From IMG/VR virus record IMGVR_UViG_3300048136_000176, positions 1-28,256 of that record: DNA of 28,256 nt, one strand, 5' to 3'. The notes below the pieces were generated by a model. That model searched no databases, was not told where the DNA came from, and was given only the letters and a program-made list of their open reading frames with translations. Made by a program: the position numbers and the translations under genes. Below, in pieces: positions 1 through 8,500 of the stretch (position 1 is its first letter; the number at the start of each line of letters is the position of its first letter). Source of the DNA: a virus.

Positions 1-84
1 TACCGACAAGCACTACGTGACATTACAGAGAACCTAGATGGAGTTGAAAGTTTGGAGTCAGTTGTTTGGCCACCTAAACCATAG
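1..84 (+). CDS. Tail fibre assembly-like protein, C-terminal fragment (5' end outside window)
   Basis: An open frame enters the window at base 1 and stops with TAG at 82-84, encoding 27 residues that begin YRQALRDITENLDG and end in WPPKP. This closely matches the C-terminus of the complete 159-aa protein at 4986-5465 (YRQQLRDITRNLDG ... NWPQKS). The W-x-x-YRQ-x-LRDI ... WP signature is typical of the phage tail assembly chaperone-like family (Phage_tail_APC type), found next to tail-fibre genes. The next gene starts 8 bases later. I infer a paralogue of the 4986 gene, serving a fibre on the left. The rest of the gene is not visible. Confidence 0.72.
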   Translation, partial: YRQALRDITENLDGVESLESVVWPPKP

Positions 85-92
85 GGGGAACC

Positions 93-419
93 ATGAGTTA
101 TGGTATCCAATTATACGGTCCAGATGGACAGACGGTCGTATTCTCAGACAGCATAAGAACCAGCAATATCCAAGTGAGAGAGTCTCGTCTCCTTGGACCA
201 GGACCTTACGCCTCAGAAGATTTCCCCTGTCCGGACGCAGACGATCCGGATAAAGTTATTATAACCTTTGTGCGAAAACCCACTTCAGATCGAATGGTGC
301 GAGTTTGGATAACACGACACTCAGGGTTTTTTAGAGTCAATCTATATGACCTACTGGAGAGACCTGCAGATACTGCGGTTCTTTTGACAATTGATATGAT
401 GGCAATAAGGATCGGATAA
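93..419 (+). CDS. Small fibre-associated structural protein, 108 aa, unknown function
   Basis: The ATG at 93 follows a GGGGGAA ribosome-binding site, and the stop TAA (417-419) shares its last A with the ATG of the next gene, so the two are translationally coupled. The N-terminus (MSYGIQLYGPDGQTVVFSDS) resembles the N-terminus of the following giant protein (MPYGLKIQGNANGDNFTIAD), which suggests a shared N-terminal domain and perhaps a shared docking site. The protein looks like a small beta-rich fold with no signal peptide, membrane segment or catalytic motif. I do not recognise a named family. From the coupling and the likeness I infer a virion protein that works with the 1520-aa fibre, perhaps as a truncated paralogue or adaptor. 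Confidence 0.7.
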   Translation: MSYGIQLYGPDGQTVVFSDSIRTSNIQVRESRLLGPGPYASEDFPCPDADDPDKVIITFVRKPTSDRMVRVWITRHSGFFRVNLYDLLERPADTAVLLTIDMMAIRIG

Positions 420-3400
420 TGCCTTATGGCCTAAAGATACAAGGAAATGCAAACGGTGATAATTTTACTATTGCCGACTCCTCACTCGATCTGATTAACT
501 ATCGAGTAACTCAGCATGATCGTGCTTCCTATGTTACCTTAGATTATCCCCTCGGTGATTTTGATTTTATATTTGTAAAATCTCCGACTGCTGTGGGTGG
601 AGGTAATTATACCTCACAAAACGTAGATAATATTTACGGTGACGTTACTGTCTACAGTCCAGAAATCTTTTTCCTAGAATCCTCTTTTTCAGATGCATTA
701 GAAAACATTATTCGATTCAAAGGCAGAGGATTTGCGCCTGGTGGATACCAAAACAATACCTACGTCACCGCAGACTGGAACGTTGATTTAGATTACTTTG
801 TAGTACGTCACGTCGATGGTATTCTTGATAATGCATCTAATTTAAACAATGACGAATATGGTCTCCAGATAAAAACATCAAGTGGAGCAATCGGATTTGA
901 TTCCAGAGCATTAACCTCAAATGAAGTTTTTCACATTGAAGAATACCTACCACCAAGTGATGATTGGACAGTATTTGGAGATCCAATAATATATCATAGT
1001 AATGGTGCTTATGTAAATTTAGAGTGGTCTTTAACATCTAATTCTTCTAATTTCGAAGGCAATCCTTCAACGGATTTATTCGGTTTAAGTTTAGGTACAA
1101 ATGCATCATACTATTACGATTCTGTTCTTAGAAATTATGGTAGGACTGGGTCTGAAATATATTCTAACTTCAGAAATCTAAATGCTCTCTTTGCGGCAAG
1201 GTTGGAAGCATCCTCTTCAGGATCAGGTCAACAAGATGAAAGTTCTTCTGGATCTTTACAGTTTTCCAATGTAACGTCTCTAACTGAGGGCACCGGACAA
1301 TCAATAAGTTTTCAGGCAACAACAGATGAAAGTGGTCCTTATCATGTAAAACTGTTTAGGGTTTCGGGATCAGACGGAGTTGCATTAAGAGACTTTGTAA
1401 GTTCATCGAGCACTTTTACAGGCACGAATCATACCGCAACCTTTTCATCTTATAATACGACCACCTCGTATAATATCACCAAAGACAACACGATATTGTA
1501 TACCAGACAATCTGTTGTCGATGCGGCTCAATCGTTCAACAGAGATTTTATCGGTAACTTCATCGTATATTATACTGGTGATTTTACTGGAAACTTTACT
1601 AGAACTAGTATCTACAATAGAAACAGAACTGGTTATATTTCTTATGTCGGAAACTACACAAGAACTTCTGCGTATGAAGGTAACTATAATCGAGAGTCAG
1701 TAAGAAACATCACACGCACAACGACTAGTAATGTGTCTTACACGGCCGGGTTGTCTTTCGAAGGTAACTATTCTCGATTCTATGCTAGAACTATCTATTA
1801 TAACTGGAATATTCTCAACCCCAGTGAAGAAGAGGGTAGGTTTGAACTTGTACTCCGTCCACAAACGTATACCGAAACCTACGAAAGAGACCGTGCATCT
1901 ACGTTTACGGAAATTTATACTAGAAATAGACCAACAACTTTATCAACATCTAAGACCTTTACTAGTACGTCTACCCGCAATCGTGCTCCAGACACAGCAA
2001 CATCTAAGACCTTTGCTGGCACGTATACACGGAATCGTTCGGTATACATTCCAACAGATAAGACGTATAGTAGAACGTCTATACGCACGAGATATTCAAC
2101 ATATAATAGAGATTCTACTAGAACTAGAATAACTTCCTACCAAAGATTTAGGCCTGGAATATTTAGTCGCACAGTCTATTTCCTTGGAAACTTTTTAGGT
2201 AATTTTACTGGGGATTTTGTCCCACAGGTCGATTATGCTCGAACTTCAAGTCGAGTGACCTCTACTAGGATAAGTGCATATTCACAAAATTTTGCAAGAA
2301 CTAGATATTCATCATACGAGGGCACCTATACTAAGACTCGACAATCTGCATATTCTCGATCTAGAGCCGTTAGTTCTACACGATATTTTATAGGAAATAA
2401 GGGAGTAACCTTCACAGGAAACTATAATAGGACCATTTATTATATTGGCAATACTGCTAGAACAAGAATAACTTATTATGCCGACATGGTAGACTTCACT
2501 CGTATAAGAACAAGTGCATACGAAGGAAATTATGCACGAGCATTTGTAGGAAACTATAATAGAACGTTTGTTGGTAACTACACAAAGGCATCTAATTTCT
2601 TTCGAACTTTCGTGGGAAACTTCACGGGAGGTAATTCATACGAAGGAAACTATAATAGAACAAGAACGTCAGCATATGAAAGAACTAGAACGGTCTCTGG
2701 CTCAGACCCTTGGGAACACTCGATCCAAAACGGTGTTGTTCAATATGCTTGGAGGATTGTAACTAATTTTAATTTTGGAGATAACGACCCCTTTAATCCT
2801 GGAGGTGGTGGAAGCAACACATACTCTATTGAATTGCGGTGGAATGGTGTATTGGTACATACGTCTGACTATGATACTTATAATGAGGCAATAGCAGAAG
2901 ATGGTCCTATAGCAGCCAATGGGAAATATTATTGGAGAGGTGTCCAAGTTGGATCTGCTACCGCATTCCACACAGATTATAAGATCGCCGAGACGACGAC
3001 ACTCAGCGCACCTAGTTCTACGCAAACTTTTATAGGGAACTATTCCAGAGATTTCACAGGTAATTATGATCGAATTAGAACAGTGGGTACGAGTTCTACT
3101 AGAGATAGATCGTCTGCTTATGCAGGTACTATTACGTACATTGGGAATCGTGTTTCAACTTATCTAGGAAATTATTCTAGAAACTATGCTGGAAATTATA
3201 CACGCAACTTCATTGGAAATGACACAAGAATTTCTGTTAGAGAAGTAAATGAACAGGGGACTATATTTTATGAACCAGTATACTACAGTCGCAGTTTTAT
3301 GGGGACCAATACTAGAACCCGCACTAAACAAAGTGGTAGAATAGTTTACAGGTATAGCACTTATACTAAAAGTCGAGCTTCAACATACACTGTAGGTTTT

Positions 3401-4981
3401 GAAGGTAACTTTAATCGTGATTTCATAGGGGAATATACTGGAGTTTATAGTAGGTCATTCATTGGAAATTACACAGGAGATTTCGATAGAACCCTATACT
3501 TTATAGGAGACTTCACTGGTAATTTTATTGGACCTAAACGGAGTCAAATTATAATGGAGGGTTACGTAGTAACCTATCCAGTTAATTATACACGCACTTC
3601 CAATAGAACATCGACTCGTACTCGACCTCAAGTCTTTGATTATGCGGGCACATATACAGGTGACTACACTGGCAATTTCCTTGGGAACTTTATAGGTAAC
3701 TATGCTGGAGACTTTATTGGTAATTTTTTGGGTGAGTACACAGGCACATATAGTCGAACAGTAACATACCTTGGTAATTATGAAGGTAATTACACAGGAA
3801 CATATAGTCGAACTTTATCGTATATTGGTAATTACTTGGGTAACTTTACAGGAACTTATTCTAGATCCTCATCTTACTTAGGTAACTATCAAGGGAATTA
3901 TGTAGGTAATGTTGTAGACTCATATAGCAGATACCCAATATCTTATTACACACGAATAAGTGCTAGAGATAATGTTAGGGTTAGTGTTTTCACTAGAATA
4001 CTAGAGTTCATTGGAAATTACACAGGTAATTACGAGGGTGCATATACTCGTGACTTTACGGATATTAGTAGTTATATAAGAACACCAAGTTACTTAGGTG
4101 ACTATGCAAACTTTGTGCCTTCAACACGAAACTCAACGGTCACCTCAACGAGAGATTTTACAAAAACTCGAGTGTCTTCATATTCCGATGGTGCAAAAAC
4201 GTATTATACGGGTGAATTTGTAGGTAATTATACCAGTACTAGTACCGTAACAACCGGAGATTCTGAGTTGGGGTGGCAAGGAGAAGTGTTTCTTGCACAA
4301 CTACGATCAGGTAATGATACATCTAGTGTTAATGCGCAACTGGGAAGTGAAGGTGTAGAAGTCCTTGCTGAGAAAGAATTTACCCTATACGATAATGATA
4401 GTGGCATATTTACCACAACAACCAACAGAATAGTTCATCCAGATGCTACAAATCATGAATTAAGTATTACTCATTTAACTGAAGGCACCGATACGAATGC
4501 GGTGCAAATGAGAGTTTATCGTGGATCTTTAATAATTTTATCAGATGTTTCAATAACAACTAACCTAAATACTTTCACAGTAAATGAAGTTCCACCGAAT
4601 GGATCATCATATACATACAATATTCAGGTGTTTAATGGAAGCAACTGGATCGCAGCAGGTAGTTACACGGTCACCAAGCCTAATCAAGTTGACCCTACTT
4701 CAACTGACGACAATACAGAACCACCACCAGAACAGACCGATACTAGTTCTGCTGGTAGCTGGTGGAGAGATGTAACCACATACACTCAAGAGATGGAAGA
4801 AATAGTTACTAACCAGATTAATTGGCAAGGAACAAATGTCTATAACACAGAGATTAATCAGGGTGATTATGTGACTCAGTCCTACACGACTGGTGGATAT
4901 ACCTACATAAAAGGAGATTACATTTCTTCTGATTATGGCACAAACTATCAGATAGATTATTATACTGTAACGAGAACCTAG
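419..4981 (+). CDS. Giant tetrapeptide-repeat tail fibre-like protein, 1520 aa
   Basis: The domains seen are: residues 1-260, a unique N-terminal region starting MPYGLKIQG; 262-280, a Ser/Gly/Gln-rich linker; about 281-345, a beta-sandwich-like segment with LTEGT; about 372-758, a first block of degenerate tetrapeptides such as FTGN, YTRT, YNRT and YEGN; 759-868, a non-repeat insert starting VSGSDPW; 871-1277, a second repeat block rich in FIGN, FLGN and YTGT; 1278-1520, a C-terminal region with a second LTEGT segment, a Pro/Thr/Asp-rich linker and a Tyr/Thr-rich end. There is no lysis, enzymatic or membrane signature. It is flanked by tail-fibre-assembly-like genes, so a host-contacting fibre is the best inference. 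Arg is mostly AGA or CGA here, unlike the CGT-rich giant at 5542. It has no late promoter in the window and must be read from upstream. I know no named family for the repeats. Confidence 0.82.
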   Translation: MPYGLKIQGNANGDNFTIADSSLDLINYRVTQHDRASYVTLDYPLGDFDFIFVKSPTAVGGGNYTSQNVDNIYGDVTVYSPEIFFLESSFSDALENIIRFKGRGFAPGGYQNNTYVTADWNVDLDYFVVRHVDGILDNASNLNNDEYGLQIKTSSGAIGFDSRALTSNEVFHIEEYLPPSDDWTVFGDPIIYHSNGAYVNLEWSLTSNSSNFEGNPSTDLFGLSLGTNASYYYDSVLRNYGRTGSEIYSNFRNLNALFAARLEASSSGSGQQDESSSGSLQFSNVTSLTEGTGQSISFQATTDESGPYHVKLFRVSGSDGVALRDFVSSSSTFTGTNHTATFSSYNTTTSYNITKDNTILYTRQSVVDAAQSFNRDFIGNFIVYYTGDFTGNFTRTSIYNRNRTGYISYVGNYTRTSAYEGNYNRESVRNITRTTTSNVSYTAGLSFEGNYSRFYARTIYYNWNILNPSEEEGRFELVLRPQTYTETYERDRASTFTEIYTRNRPTTLSTSKTFTSTSTRNRAPDTATSKTFAGTYTRNRSVYIPTDKTYSRTSIRTRYSTYNRDSTRTRITSYQRFRPGIFSRTVYFLGNFLGNFTGDFVPQVDYARTSSRVTSTRISAYSQNFARTRYSSYEGTYTKTRQSAYSRSRAVSSTRYFIGNKGVTFTGNYNRTIYYIGNTARTRITYYADMVDFTRIRTSAYEGNYARAFVGNYNRTFVGNYTKASNFFRTFVGNFTGGNSYEGNYNRTRTSAYERTRTVSGSDPWEHSIQNGVVQYAWRIVTNFNFGDNDPFNPGGGGSNTYSIELRWNGVLVHTSDYDTYNEAIAEDGPIAANGKYYWRGVQVGSATAFHTDYKIAETTTLSAPSSTQTFIGNYSRDFTGNYDRIRTVGTSSTRDRSSAYAGTITYIGNRVSTYLGNYSRNYAGNYTRNFIGNDTRISVREVNEQGTIFYEPVYYSRSFMGTNTRTRTKQSGRIVYRYSTYTKSRASTYTVGFEGNFNRDFIGEYTGVYSRSFIGNYTGDFDRTLYFIGDFTGNFIGPKRSQIIMEGYVVTYPVNYTRTSNRTSTRTRPQVFDYAGTYTGDYTGNFLGNFIGNYAGDFIGNFLGEYTGTYSRTVTYLGNYEGNYTGTYSRTLSYIGNYLGNFTGTYSRSSSYLGNYQGNYVGNVVDSYSRYPISYYTRISARDNVRVSVFTRILEFIGNYTGNYEGAYTRDFTDISSYIRTPSYLGDYANFVPSTRNSTVTSTRDFTKTRVSSYSDGAKTYYTGEFVGNYTSTSTVTTGDSELGWQGEVFLAQLRSGNDTSSVNAQLGSEGVEVLAEKEFTLYDNDSGIFTTTTNRIVHPDATNHELSITHLTEGTDTNAVQMRVYRGSLIILSDVSITTNLNTFTVNEVPPNGSSYTYNIQVFNGSNWIAAGSYTVTKPNQVDPTSTDDNTEPPPEQTDTSSAGSWWRDVTTYTQEMEEIVTNQINWQGTNVYNTEINQGDYVTQSYTTGGYTYIKGDYISSDYGTNYQIDYYTVTRT
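1532..2692 (+). repeat. Tetrapeptide (12-nt) repeat block 1 of the 1520-aa protein
   Basis: Residues about 372-758 consist of degenerate units of four residues: an aromatic or Arg/Ser at position 1, a small or beta-branched residue at 2, Gly/Arg/Ser/Thr at 3, and often Asn/Asp/Thr at 4. Examples are FIGN, FTGD, YTRT, RTSA and YEGN. Synonymous codons vary widely from unit to unit, so conservation is at the protein level and the expansion is old. The first half is less regular, with stretches such as SKTFTSTSTRNRA. Confidence 0.8.
2693..3028 (+). other. Non-repeat domain embedded in the 1520-aa repeat protein
   Basis: Residues 759-870 interrupt the tetrapeptides. The segment begins SGSDPW and contains a Gly-rich loop (NPGGGGSN), then YSIELRWNGVLVHTS, KYYWRGVQV, TDYKI and SAPS, after which FIGNYSRDF repeats resume. 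It has a related counterpart in the 1595-aa protein at 8167-8430. A small globular beta domain projecting from the shaft is my inference. Confidence 0.7.
3029..4250 (+). repeat. Tetrapeptide (12-nt) repeat block 2 of the 1520-aa protein
   Basis: Residues 871 to about 1277, roughly 100 tetrads. Units such as FLGN, FIGN, YAGD, YTGT and YSRT occur in long in-phase runs (3650-3900 is the most regular part). Occasional two-residue slips occur. Codons for the same residues differ between units, which again points to protein-level selection. Confidence 0.8.
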
Positions 4982-4985
4982 AAAA

Positions 4986-5465
4986 ATGAAATTATATTAC
5001 GTTGTATATGTTAACACACAGACGGGGAAGATAGAAAGAATCTCTCTCCCACAATTAAAATACGATGCTGCAGGGTTTACTCAAGACGGTTCTCAACGCA
5101 TTATTCATGTATATGAAGATTTATTACCAGACGGTTGTAAAGAAATGTCTTACTTCATGGATTACCATTGGTTCGATTCATCAAGCAATACCTTTAAATT
5201 CACAGGGTTACCACCCAACAAACATTCTCGATGGGACTTTGACTCTTTGACTTGGGTCTGGAACGATGATGATTTACATAGAGAAATACGTCTAATCAGA
5301 AACCAATTACTCAGTGCATGTGATTGGACCCAAGCACTCGATGCTCCCCTGTCTGAACAAGAATTGCAGTCTTGGCGAGACTACCGACAGCAATTAAGAG
5401 ATATCACAAGAAATCTAGATGGTGTTAGTTCTGCACAAGAAGTAAACTGGCCGCAAAAAAGTTAA
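4986..5465 (+). CDS. Tail fibre assembly (chaperone)-like protein, 159 aa
   Basis: The ATG lies four bases after the stop of the 1520-aa fibre gene. The N-terminal half (residues 1-90) is beta-rich and acidic with several aromatic residues. Residues 95-159 are a helical tail-assembly-chaperone-type region: EIRLIRNQLLSACDWTQALD, then WRDYRQQLRDIT, ending in NWPQKS. This 'RD.LL...DWTQ.(L)D ... W..YRQ.LRDI ... WP' layout is typical of phage tail assembly chaperones encoded next to fibre genes, which help fibres fold or trimerise. The C-terminus is nearly the same as that of the partial gene at 1-84, so the locus carries two paralogues. The partner fibre is probably an adjacent repeat giant; this is inferred from position. 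Confidence 0.78.
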   Translation: MKLYYVVYVNTQTGKIERISLPQLKYDAAGFTQDGSQRIIHVYEDLLPDGCKEMSYFMDYHWFDSSSNTFKFTGLPPNKHSRWDFDSLTWVWNDDDLHREIRLIRNQLLSACDWTQALDAPLSEQELQSWRDYRQQLRDITRNLDGVSSAQEVNWPQKS

Positions 5466-5472
5466 AAGTGAC

Positions 5473-5500
5473 GATCTGATTTCGTATAAATAATCAGGTC
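5473..5500 (+). promoter_or_regulatory. Hairpin enclosing a late promoter
   Basis: GATCTGATT (5473-5481) pairs with AATCAGGTC (5492-5500): nine pairs with one T-G wobble, leaving a 10-base loop that contains most of the TATAAATA octamer. A second, outer pairing of TTAAAAGT (5462-5469) with ACTTTTAA (5519-5526) ends beside the AGAGAG ribosome-binding site at 5529-5534. Both are read directly from the sequence; a role is inferred. Confidence 0.45.
5485..5492 (+). promoter_or_regulatory. T4-type late promoter (TATAAATA)
   Basis: Exact TATAAATA octamer in the short gap before the 1595-aa fibre gene. In T4 the sliding clamp and the late sigma factor gp55 use this single element, with transcription starting about six bases past its end, here near 5498. 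It would drive the second giant fibre. Confidence 0.85.
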
Positions 5501-5541
5501 ATTAACCACTAAACTTTAACTTTTAAAAGAGAGACGATATC

Positions 5542-8500
5542 GTGTCAGCATCTAGTATACCACTAAAAATCATTAATGATGGTGACCTACAGGAATTTCA
5601 ACCGGCACAGGAAGCATATCTTGCTGTTAAGGTTGGAGAAGCATTAGCAGAGGCCACTGCTAGTGATATCGGCAATATCAGTTTAACCGGAAGTGTAAAT
5701 ATTGGTTCTTTTGTAGATACTTATTACAACGAACCAGCAGGGACACACCCTGCATCTCAGATCACTGGTTCCACAACAACTACTGTCCTTAAACAAGTAG
5801 GTGGATCAGCAGATGAGTCCGGAGCAGATTTTGCCCGTCCAGTAGGATACTATGACGTGGGCCCTAACCCAGGCTTCTATGAAATGGACGACGGGGATTT
5901 AGACCTACTTACAGAACGTGTCATGAAAGACGTTGCGGGTCTTGAATATCAAGGTACCTTCCGTCTATCTCAAACATCTCCGGGATCAGATTGGAGTATC
6001 CATATTGAAAATGTATTTACCGATACTCATGGAGACGGCACTACTGTAAATTACCATATTTGGAAAAAGACGTCATTAAGTGCAGTTACTTATGATGTCG
6101 TTCGTCCAGTCGCAACTGTATATGACGGTTCTTCTGTAGACGGATTCAGAGAAATGACAGACGCACAGATCAAGTACACTCTTGGTCAACGTGCAAAAAC
6201 CCTACGTGCCACTGCTGGTGCCATTGGTTCGTATCAATTACGTTCTGGTACACAAGGTGTTCCTACATCTGCAGGTACTTGGTTAGTAAAGGGTTCAGCA
6301 ACAAACACACGTCGGTCGATCGTGGATCAGAGTTATACTCGTACACGTCCATCATCGTACCTAACAACTCGTGTTTCTGCTTATTCAAGAAATCGTGTTT
6401 CCTCATACACACGTAATAGTGTTAATACCTTTTCACGTACTTTTGTAGGTGATTACGTAGGAACGTACTCACGTGACTTTACAGGAAACTACACACGTGG
6501 ATTCGAGGGTAATTATTCTCGTACTCGCACTTCTGCATATTCAGGTGTTTATTCAAGAAATCGCATGTCAACTTACGCACGTACGCGTTTGACAGCATTT
6601 ACTGGATACTTTGCAGGAACATATAACCGTGCACGTGTATCAACATACACTCGCAACCGTGTAACAAACTTTACTGGTACATTCTCACGTAGTCGTGCGT
6701 CTTCGTATACTCGTGGTCGTGTATCATCTTACGCAGGCACATACTCACGCAACCGTGTTTCAGTCTATTCTGCGAACTACACTCGTATTCGTGTATCATC
6801 ATATACTGGTACGTATTCCGGAACTTACTCACGCAACCGTGTTTCAGCATACTCAGGCACATACTCACGCAATCGTATTTCAGCATATGCAGGTACCTAT
6901 ACTCGTACTCGTGTTTCTGCCTATTCTGATAATTACGTCCGAACTCGTATAACTAACTACACTCGTGATCGTGTCACTAACTTTGCTGGTGTCTATTCTC
7001 GTGCACGTGTTTCATCATATGCTCGTAATCGTGTCACTAACTTTGCAGGAAACTTTGTAGGTAACTACTCACGTGGTTTCGTTGGTGACTATGCCCGTAA
7101 CTTTGTAGGTAACTACTCACGTGGATTTGCTGGCAACTACGTCGGTAACTATGCTCGTGTATCAACACGTACATCTACTCGTACTCGTTACAGTGCTTAT
7201 GCTCGTACATCAACACGTACTCGTTACTCAGCATATGTTCGTGATCGTGTAACCAACTTTGCTGGCAACTTCGTGGGTAACTATGCTCGTGATTTCGTTG
7301 GTGACTTCGTAGGTAACTACAGTCGTGGTTTTGCTGGCAACTTTGCTGGTGACTTCATTGGTAACTATGCGACAACCTTTACTGGTGACTTCGTAGGTAA
7401 CTACAGCCGTGGTTTTGCTGGCAACTATACTGGTGACTTCATTGGTAACTACTCACGTGACCGTGTCACAAACTTTGCTGGTGATTTTGTTGGTAACTAC
7501 GCAACAACTTTCACAGGTGATTTTGTTGGTAACTACGCACGTGGTTTTGCTGGTAACTACGCAGGTGATTTCGTCGGTGAATATGCTCGTACATCAACAC
7601 GTACATCTACTCGTACACTAGATTACCAACGCACATCAACACGTACATCTACTCGTACACTAGCATATACTCGTACTTTATACTACGCAGGTGATTTCGT
7701 AGGTAACTATGCTCGTAACCGTGCCGCAAGTTATGTGGGCAACTATGCTCGTAACCGTGCCGCAAGTTATGTTGGTAACTATGCACGTACTCGCAATGCG
7801 TCGTACACTGGTAACTATACACGTCAGACGAACTTCCAACGTACTCGTGCTACAAACTACACAAGAACTCGTACAGCATCATATCTTGGTGACTACACAC
7901 GTCAGGTAAACTTCCAACGTACTCGTGCTACAGATTATGCCCGCAATCGTACGGCATCATATCTTGGTGACTACACACGTCAGGTAAACTACCAACGCAC
8001 TCGTCTTACAGATTATGCCCGCAATCGTACATCTGGATATGCTCGTAATTATGCACGTGACGTAAACTACACAAGAACTAGTGCTCGCACTAGTACTCGC
8101 ACTAGTACAAGAAACAGTGTAATTGGATATACTCGTACTGTTTCGTCAACTCGTACATCTGTTGGTAGTGCATCTGATCCAGGCTTCTCAGAAGTATTTG
8201 TCGGTAACTATTTCGGCACAACAACAGGTTGGGAAATCGATACTGAAGGTGGTGTCAATGTTCACTCGGTTTACCGAGATGGTGTCTTGATAGATATGTG
8301 GACAGGTAGTCTAGCGATCTCGAGAAGTATTGGTGGTTCGACGTACTATAGGAGCTCGACTTTAGTAGCAACTTATGGTTTCCGTCAAGTTTATAAACTA
8401 AGTAAAGCACCGGGTACTATTAGTACAAACTACACTGGTAACTTTACGTCAACTGCAACATATAATGCTAACTTTACTGGTGACTACGTAGGTAACTTTG

